From assembly GCA_012270635.1 (NCBI GenBank), contig JAAXHX010000133.1, forward strand, positions 1 through 10,293: a stretch of 10,293 nt of DNA, in the 5' to 3' direction. This stretch comes from Dehalococcoidia bacterium. GTDB lineage: Bacteria > Chloroflexota > Dehalococcoidia > Plut-88900. The translations under genes and the position numbers were made by a program. The notes beneath the pieces were generated by a model that was not told the origin of the DNA, searched no databases, and saw only the letters and a list, made by a program, of their open reading frames with translations. How positions within the stretch are numbered: position 1 is the stretch's first letter; every line of letters starts with the position of its first letter. Positions 6,679-10,293 of this stretch are shown piece after piece.

Positions 6679-8085
6679 ATGCTGCGCTTGGGCTACCAGG
6701 TCAATTATCTGTCGCGGCCGCTGGCAGCAGTGCTCCTGCTGGCGGCCGCGACTGCACTCTTCCAGCCCTATAAAAGCGACGACGTAGACCTGAGTCTGGT
6801 CTACAATGAGCGCCTGGGAGGGGACACCACGGCCTTCCTGGCCAACAGGAGCGCCTTCGAAATGTCGGCGCGCAACCTGGACAATGAGCTTCGACGCATC
6901 TTCGAGGTAGGCGACAGCTTCTTCAACCAGAACTGGGTGGCCGCTCCTTCCAGCACGGAAGCCAGGGACGGCCTTGGTCCCACCCACAACGCCCTCTCCT
7001 GCTCGTCATGTCACACCCTCGATGGAAGGGGAAAGCCCCCCGACCATCCGGACGATCCCGAGCGCGGCCTGCTCCTGCGTCTGAGCATCCCGGATGGAAA
7101 GGACGGCTTTGTAGATGAGCCGAATTACGGTGGACAGCTGCAAGACAGGTCCATCTTGGGTGTGCCGGTCGAGGGGCGGTTCCTGATCGCCTACCAGGAG
7201 ACCAAGGGGCACTATCCCGACGGAACGGAGTACAGCCTCCGGCAGCCCGAATATCACATAATAGACTTGGCTTTCGGTCCGTTGTCTCCCGACATCCGGG
7301 TCTCACCTCGGGTGGCCCCTGCCACGATTGGCATGGGGTTGCTGGAGGCGATCCCGGAGGAGCGAATACTGGCCATGGCGGATGCCGACGACATATCCGG
7401 GCGGCCAAACTATGTCTGGGATGTGCGCAGAGGCGAGTGGGCCCTTGGCCGTTTCGGGTGGAAGGCAAACCAGCCCACCATCGAGCAGCAGGCCGCGGCC
7501 GCTTTTCTCGGGGACATCGGCATCACCTCCAGCATCTTCCCTGATGAGAACTGCCCAACTACCCAGCAGGAATGCAGCGAGGCCGTCAACGGAGGTTCCC
7601 CCGAGATACCGGAAGACCGTCTAGCCAAGGTAACTATCTACGTGCAGACCTTGGCCGTTCCCGCCATGCGAAACACGGAGGACCCCACGGTGCAACAGGG
7701 CGCCCGGCTGTTCGTCGAGTCCCAGTGCGCGGTGTGCCATACGCCCCGCCACGAGACCGTGAACTCCCACGCCCTGACGCCCCTCCGCAGCCAGGTCATA
7801 TTCCCCTTCACCGATCTGCTGTTACACGACATGGGCCCCGGCCTGGCCGACAACAGTCCCGACGGCCAGGCGTCGGGCAGTGAGTGGCGCACCCCGCCCC
7901 TGTGGGGCATAGGGCTCGTGGAAAGAGTGAACGGCCACACCATGTTCCTGCACGATGGCCGGGCCCGCAGCCTGGAGGAAGCCATTCTGTGGCACGGCGG
8001 GGAGGCCGAGGGTTCCCGGGACCTATTCATGGAACTTACGGTGGAAGAAAGAGATGCCCTCATCAAATTCCTGGAATCGCTCTAA
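6679..8085 (+). CDS. di-heme oxidoreductase (DUF1111, thiol oxidoreductase-type c-type cytochrome)
   Basis: A 468-residue exported cytochrome. An N-terminal hydrophobic segment (about 14-28) serves as signal peptide or anchor. Two haem c sites are visible: CSSCH at 108-112, within DGLGPTHNALSCSSCH, and CAVCH at 350-354. Other family landmarks are LLLHDMGPGLADN (near 376) and LHDGRARSLEEAILWHGGEA near the C-terminus. It matches COG3488, a family seen between two imelysin genes in iron-uptake operons, where it could alter the redox state of iron or a partner; the substrate is not established. Both haem sites are intact and the length is normal for the family. The ATG at 6679 is six bases after the upstream stop, with a weak GGG-type ribosome site, so translation is probably coupled. 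Confidence 0.95.
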   Translation: MLRLGYQVNYLSRPLAAVLLLAAATALFQPYKSDDVDLSLVYNERLGGDTTAFLANRSAFEMSARNLDNELRRIFEVGDSFFNQNWVAAPSSTEARDGLGPTHNALSCSSCHTLDGRGKPPDHPDDPERGLLLRLSIPDGKDGFVDEPNYGGQLQDRSILGVPVEGRFLIAYQETKGHYPDGTEYSLRQPEYHIIDLAFGPLSPDIRVSPRVAPATIGMGLLEAIPEERILAMADADDISGRPNYVWDVRRGEWALGRFGWKANQPTIEQQAAAAFLGDIGITSSIFPDENCPTTQQECSEAVNGGSPEIPEDRLAKVTIYVQTLAVPAMRNTEDPTVQQGARLFVESQCAVCHTPRHETVNSHALTPLRSQVIFPFTDLLLHDMGPGLADNSPDGQASGSEWRTPPLWGIGLVERVNGHTMFLHDGRARSLEEAILWHGGEAEGSRDLFMELTVEERDALIKFLESL

Positions 8086-9178
8086 CTTGAGACGAGCAGC
8101 GACTCGTGTCCTGCCAATTTTGGCCCTGCTCCTTCTCGTCGTTGCGGGATGTGGCTCGACCGATGCTGCAACCGACAAAGAAGTTTTGATCAGCCTGACG
8201 GACCAAGTCGTAGTTCCCGCATACCAGTCCTTTTCCCAGGATATGGCGCGGCTGGACAGGGACGTGGGCGCACTGTGCAGTGCGCCCAGTGGCGCGGCCC
8301 TGGAGACCGCCCGACAGTCCTGGCTCGATGCCAGAGCGTCCTGGATGATGACGGAAGCGATGTGGTTTGGGCCTGTTATGGATAGACGCTCCATCAGGTT
8401 GTTGGACTGGTCGCCAACCGACGTCAGCGGCATAGATGCACTGCTGGCCGAGCGGCGCACCTTTACTGCTACCCAGGTCGGCGAGACGTTGGCATCCAAT
8501 CTGCGCGGCCTAGGCGCCATAGAATACGTCCTCTTCGGAAGCGACTCCTTGGCCAATCCCGACGAGTCCGGCCCCCACTGCTCTTACCTGACTGCACTGA
8601 CTGAGGTCGCCCACGAGGAGACCGATGCGGTCCTGTCCGAGTGGCTGGACGGGACGGACCGCCGACCTCCCTACAAGGACTTCTTCACGGGCAGAGGTAG
8701 CGCATCGGTCATCTCCAGCGAAGCCGTCGCTGAAGTAGTGCGCACCCAGGTGTTCTTCATACGGGACACGGTAGACATGCGATTGGCCTCGGCGTTTGGA
8801 CTTCGCGGCGATGCCCCCGACTTCTCCATGGTTCCCGGCACGGCTGCCGACAATGGCCTCCAGGACCTGCGCCACGAGATGCTAGGGATGCAGACGATAT
8901 ACGAAGGAAGGGGAGAGGAGGGCCTCGGCATCTCGGCCCTGGTGCGTCCCCTTTCAGAGGACACCGACAAGCGGCTGCGCTACCAGTTCCAGGCCGCGAT
9001 CGAAGCGATAGAGTCCGTTGAAGGTCCTCTGAGCGTCGCTATACGGGAGCGCCCGGAACAGGTCAACGCCGTATATGAAAGCCTGTCGAACGTACAGATT
9101 ACCGTCTCGACCGAGGTGGTGAGCCTGCTGGGGGTGTCGGTGGGATTCACAGACACGGACGGCGATAGCCAGCGTTAG
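8054..9178 (+). CDS. imelysin-like lipoprotein 2, COG3489 type, lacking the signature His
   Basis: A 374-residue lipoprotein paralogous to imelysin 1 but strongly diverged. With the ATG at 8054 it has an Arg-containing n-region, a hydrophobic core (about 19-30) and the lipobox VAGC (Cys33). The imelysin-like fold covers about 45-370, and WLDARASWMMTEAMWFGPVM is characteristic. The signature position reads GLGAIEYVLFG: Gly152 and Glu157 are kept but the His is replaced by Gly154. It fits the second, His-less imelysin subgroup found next to DUF1111 cytochromes. The chosen start overlaps the cytochrome gene by 32 bases and has GGAAG six bases upstream. A TTG at 8087, directly after the cytochrome stop, would give a tidier signal (RRAATR then hydrophobic) but has a poorer ribosome site. 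The reading frame stays open upstream to 7955, but that part is a shadow of the cytochrome gene. Confidence 0.9.
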   Translation: MPSSNSWNRSNLRRAATRVLPILALLLLVVAGCGSTDAATDKEVLISLTDQVVVPAYQSFSQDMARLDRDVGALCSAPSGAALETARQSWLDARASWMMTEAMWFGPVMDRRSIRLLDWSPTDVSGIDALLAERRTFTATQVGETLASNLRGLGAIEYVLFGSDSLANPDESGPHCSYLTALTEVAHEETDAVLSEWLDGTDRRPPYKDFFTGRGSASVISSEAVAEVVRTQVFFIRDTVDMRLASAFGLRGDAPDFSMVPGTAADNGLQDLRHEMLGMQTIYEGRGEEGLGISALVRPLSEDTDKRLRYQFQAAIEAIESVEGPLSVAIRERPEQVNAVYESLSNVQITVSTEVVSLLGVSVGFTDTDGDSQR

Positions 9179-9191
9179 GGCGCTGCGGGCC

Positions 9192-10293
9192 ATGGCTGCC
9201 TCCATCCCTGCTTCGCCGTCACAGGCGGGACTCTTCAGGGAGAGTGGCGCCAGTTTTGTTAGCCGGGCCCTGCGCGCCGGGGCCCGGCCTGTCTCGCCGG
9301 ACTCCGGGGCCGTCTTTCGCATCCTGTTCGGGCTTGTTGGCGTAGCCTCCGTAATCCGCTTTGCGGCTAACGGATGGATCGATGAGCTGTACATCGATCC
9401 GGTGCACCACTTCAGCTACTACGGCTTTGGCTGGGTCCAACCCTGGCCCGGCTGGGGCATGTACCTGCACTTCATCCTGCTCGGGCTGGCCGGGCTCGGA
9501 GTTGCGCTGGGATACCGATACAGGTTGTCCATTACGGCGTTCTTCCTGCTCTTCACTTACGTCGAGCTCATAGACAAGACTACCTACCTTAACCACTACT
9601 ACTTCGTCAGTTTAGTCAGCTTCATAATGATATTCCTGCCCCTGAATCGCGTCATGTCCCTGGACGCGCGTAGGGTGCCGTCCCTCGACACTCCGCCATC
9701 CATCCCGTTGTCCGCCGTGTGGCTTCTCAGGGCCCAGGTGGGAATGGTCTATTTCTTTGCGGGCATTGCGAAGCTCAATGCGGACTGGCTTTTCCACGCT
9801 CAGCCTCTCCGCATCTGGCTCTACAACAATTCGGACGTGCCGTTTTTTGGATGGCTGCTCAGGGAATCCTGGGCCCCTTACGCTATGAGTTGGGGAGGGG
9901 CTCTATTCGATATGACCATAGTCGGGTGGTTGCTCTATGGCAGGACGCGTCCCTACGCGTATGCCATCCTTGTGATGTTTCACGCTGCAACGGGACTGCT
10001 GTTCCCCACCATAGGCGTATTCCCTCTGGTAATGACCGGGGCCGCCCTCATCTTCTTCAGCCCTGACTGGCCGACCCGTCTCCTTAGACGGTTGCGGCGT
10101 CTCCGGGCCCCGGCGGCGCCGTTAGCCCGGGCCCCCGTTCCTCAGGCTAAGACGCAACCCCTTCCGTGGCTGTTCCGTGCTGCCTTGATCCTGGGCGTCG
10201 TGTTCCTGGCGGTGCAGGTGATGATGCCATTGAGACATCTGGCCTACCCGGGAAACGTCCGGTGGAACGAGGAGGGCTATCGCTTCTCCTGGA
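9192..10293 (+). CDS. vitamin K-dependent gamma-carboxylase/HTTM-domain membrane protein, partial (3' end outside the window)
   Basis: The frame from ATG 9192 has no stop through the window end, giving 367 residues plus one base. After a soluble N-terminus of about 45 residues come several hydrophobic segments typical of the HTTM domain. Diagnostic stretches are YIDPVHHFSYYGFGWVQPWP (about 71-90), DKTTYLNHYYF (about 128-138) and VYFFAGIAKLNADW (about 185-198). From memory of human gamma-glutamyl carboxylase, Lys194 aligns with the catalytic base Lys218 and His135 with His160; the first Lys of the human KK pair is Ala here. MPLRHLAYPGNVRWNEEGYR near the end is also family-like. The human enzyme uses vitamin K hydroquinone, CO2 and O2 to convert protein Glu to Gla; the bacterial activity is unproven. 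It starts 13 bases after imelysin 2 with only a weak GGG-type ribosome site and is surely co-transcribed. An Arg/Pro/Ala-rich linker (about 296-322) separates membrane parts. Confidence 0.9.
   Translation, partial: MAASIPASPSQAGLFRESGASFVSRALRAGARPVSPDSGAVFRILFGLVGVASVIRFAANGWIDELYIDPVHHFSYYGFGWVQPWPGWGMYLHFILLGLAGLGVALGYRYRLSITAFFLLFTYVELIDKTTYLNHYYFVSLVSFIMIFLPLNRVMSLDARRVPSLDTPPSIPLSAVWLLRAQVGMVYFFAGIAKLNADWLFHAQPLRIWLYNNSDVPFFGWLLRESWAPYAMSWGGALFDMTIVGWLLYGRTRPYAYAILVMFHAATGLLFPTIGVFPLVMTGAALIFFSPDWPTRLLRRLRRLRAPAAPLARAPVPQAKTQPLPWLFRAALILGVVFLAVQVMMPLRHLAYPGNVRWNEEGYRFSW

Noticed and set aside
7955..8053. 33-residue N-terminal extension of imelysin 2
   Set aside because: It overlaps the conserved C-terminus of the cytochrome gene and would bury the lipoprotein signal; ATG 8054 or TTG 8087 fits better.

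Overview
The window is GC-rich bacterial chromosomal DNA with long, tightly packed genes on both strands. Several features suggest a Chloroflexota-type bacterium, perhaps a marine SAR202-like lineage. These are lipoproteins with Pro/Thr-rich spacers after the lipobox, a cupredoxin lipoprotein joined to a Cys-rich module, and a long dimethylglycine dehydrogenase-type gene. This assignment is an inference from protein style; no marker gene is present. If the cell has a single membrane, 'periplasmic' below means the outer face of that membrane.

Left part, minus strand (128-4540). An 818-residue FAD/folate oxidoreductase of the dimethylglycine/sarcosine dehydrogenase family ends about 10 bases before a strong bidirectional terminator (80-118). 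Upstream of it lies a 240-base spacer rich in inverted repeats. Beyond that is a 571-residue secreted lipoprotein, built from three 34-residue linker repeats, a cupredoxin-like domain without the usual copper-binding Cys, and a Cys-paired repeat domain with a period near 34 residues.

Middle (4541-5514). There is no intact gene. About 500 bases on the minus strand look like a decayed small ORF broken by frameshifts. The remainder is the upstream region of the right-hand operon, with two adjacent hairpins and a strong ribosome binding site.

Right part, plus strand (5515 to the window end). A compact operon encodes imelysin lipoprotein 1, a di-heme DUF1111 (thiol oxidoreductase-type) cytochrome, imelysin-like lipoprotein 2, and the first 367 residues of an integral-membrane vitamin K-dependent gamma-carboxylase/HTTM homologue that runs off the window. 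The first three match the known COG3487-COG3488-COG3489 set linked to iron uptake. Together they would form a surface iron-handling system with a redox partner. The fourth gene adds a membrane enzyme that keeps the key Lys and His of the animal gamma-glutamyl carboxylase. This four-gene combination is the most interesting system here.
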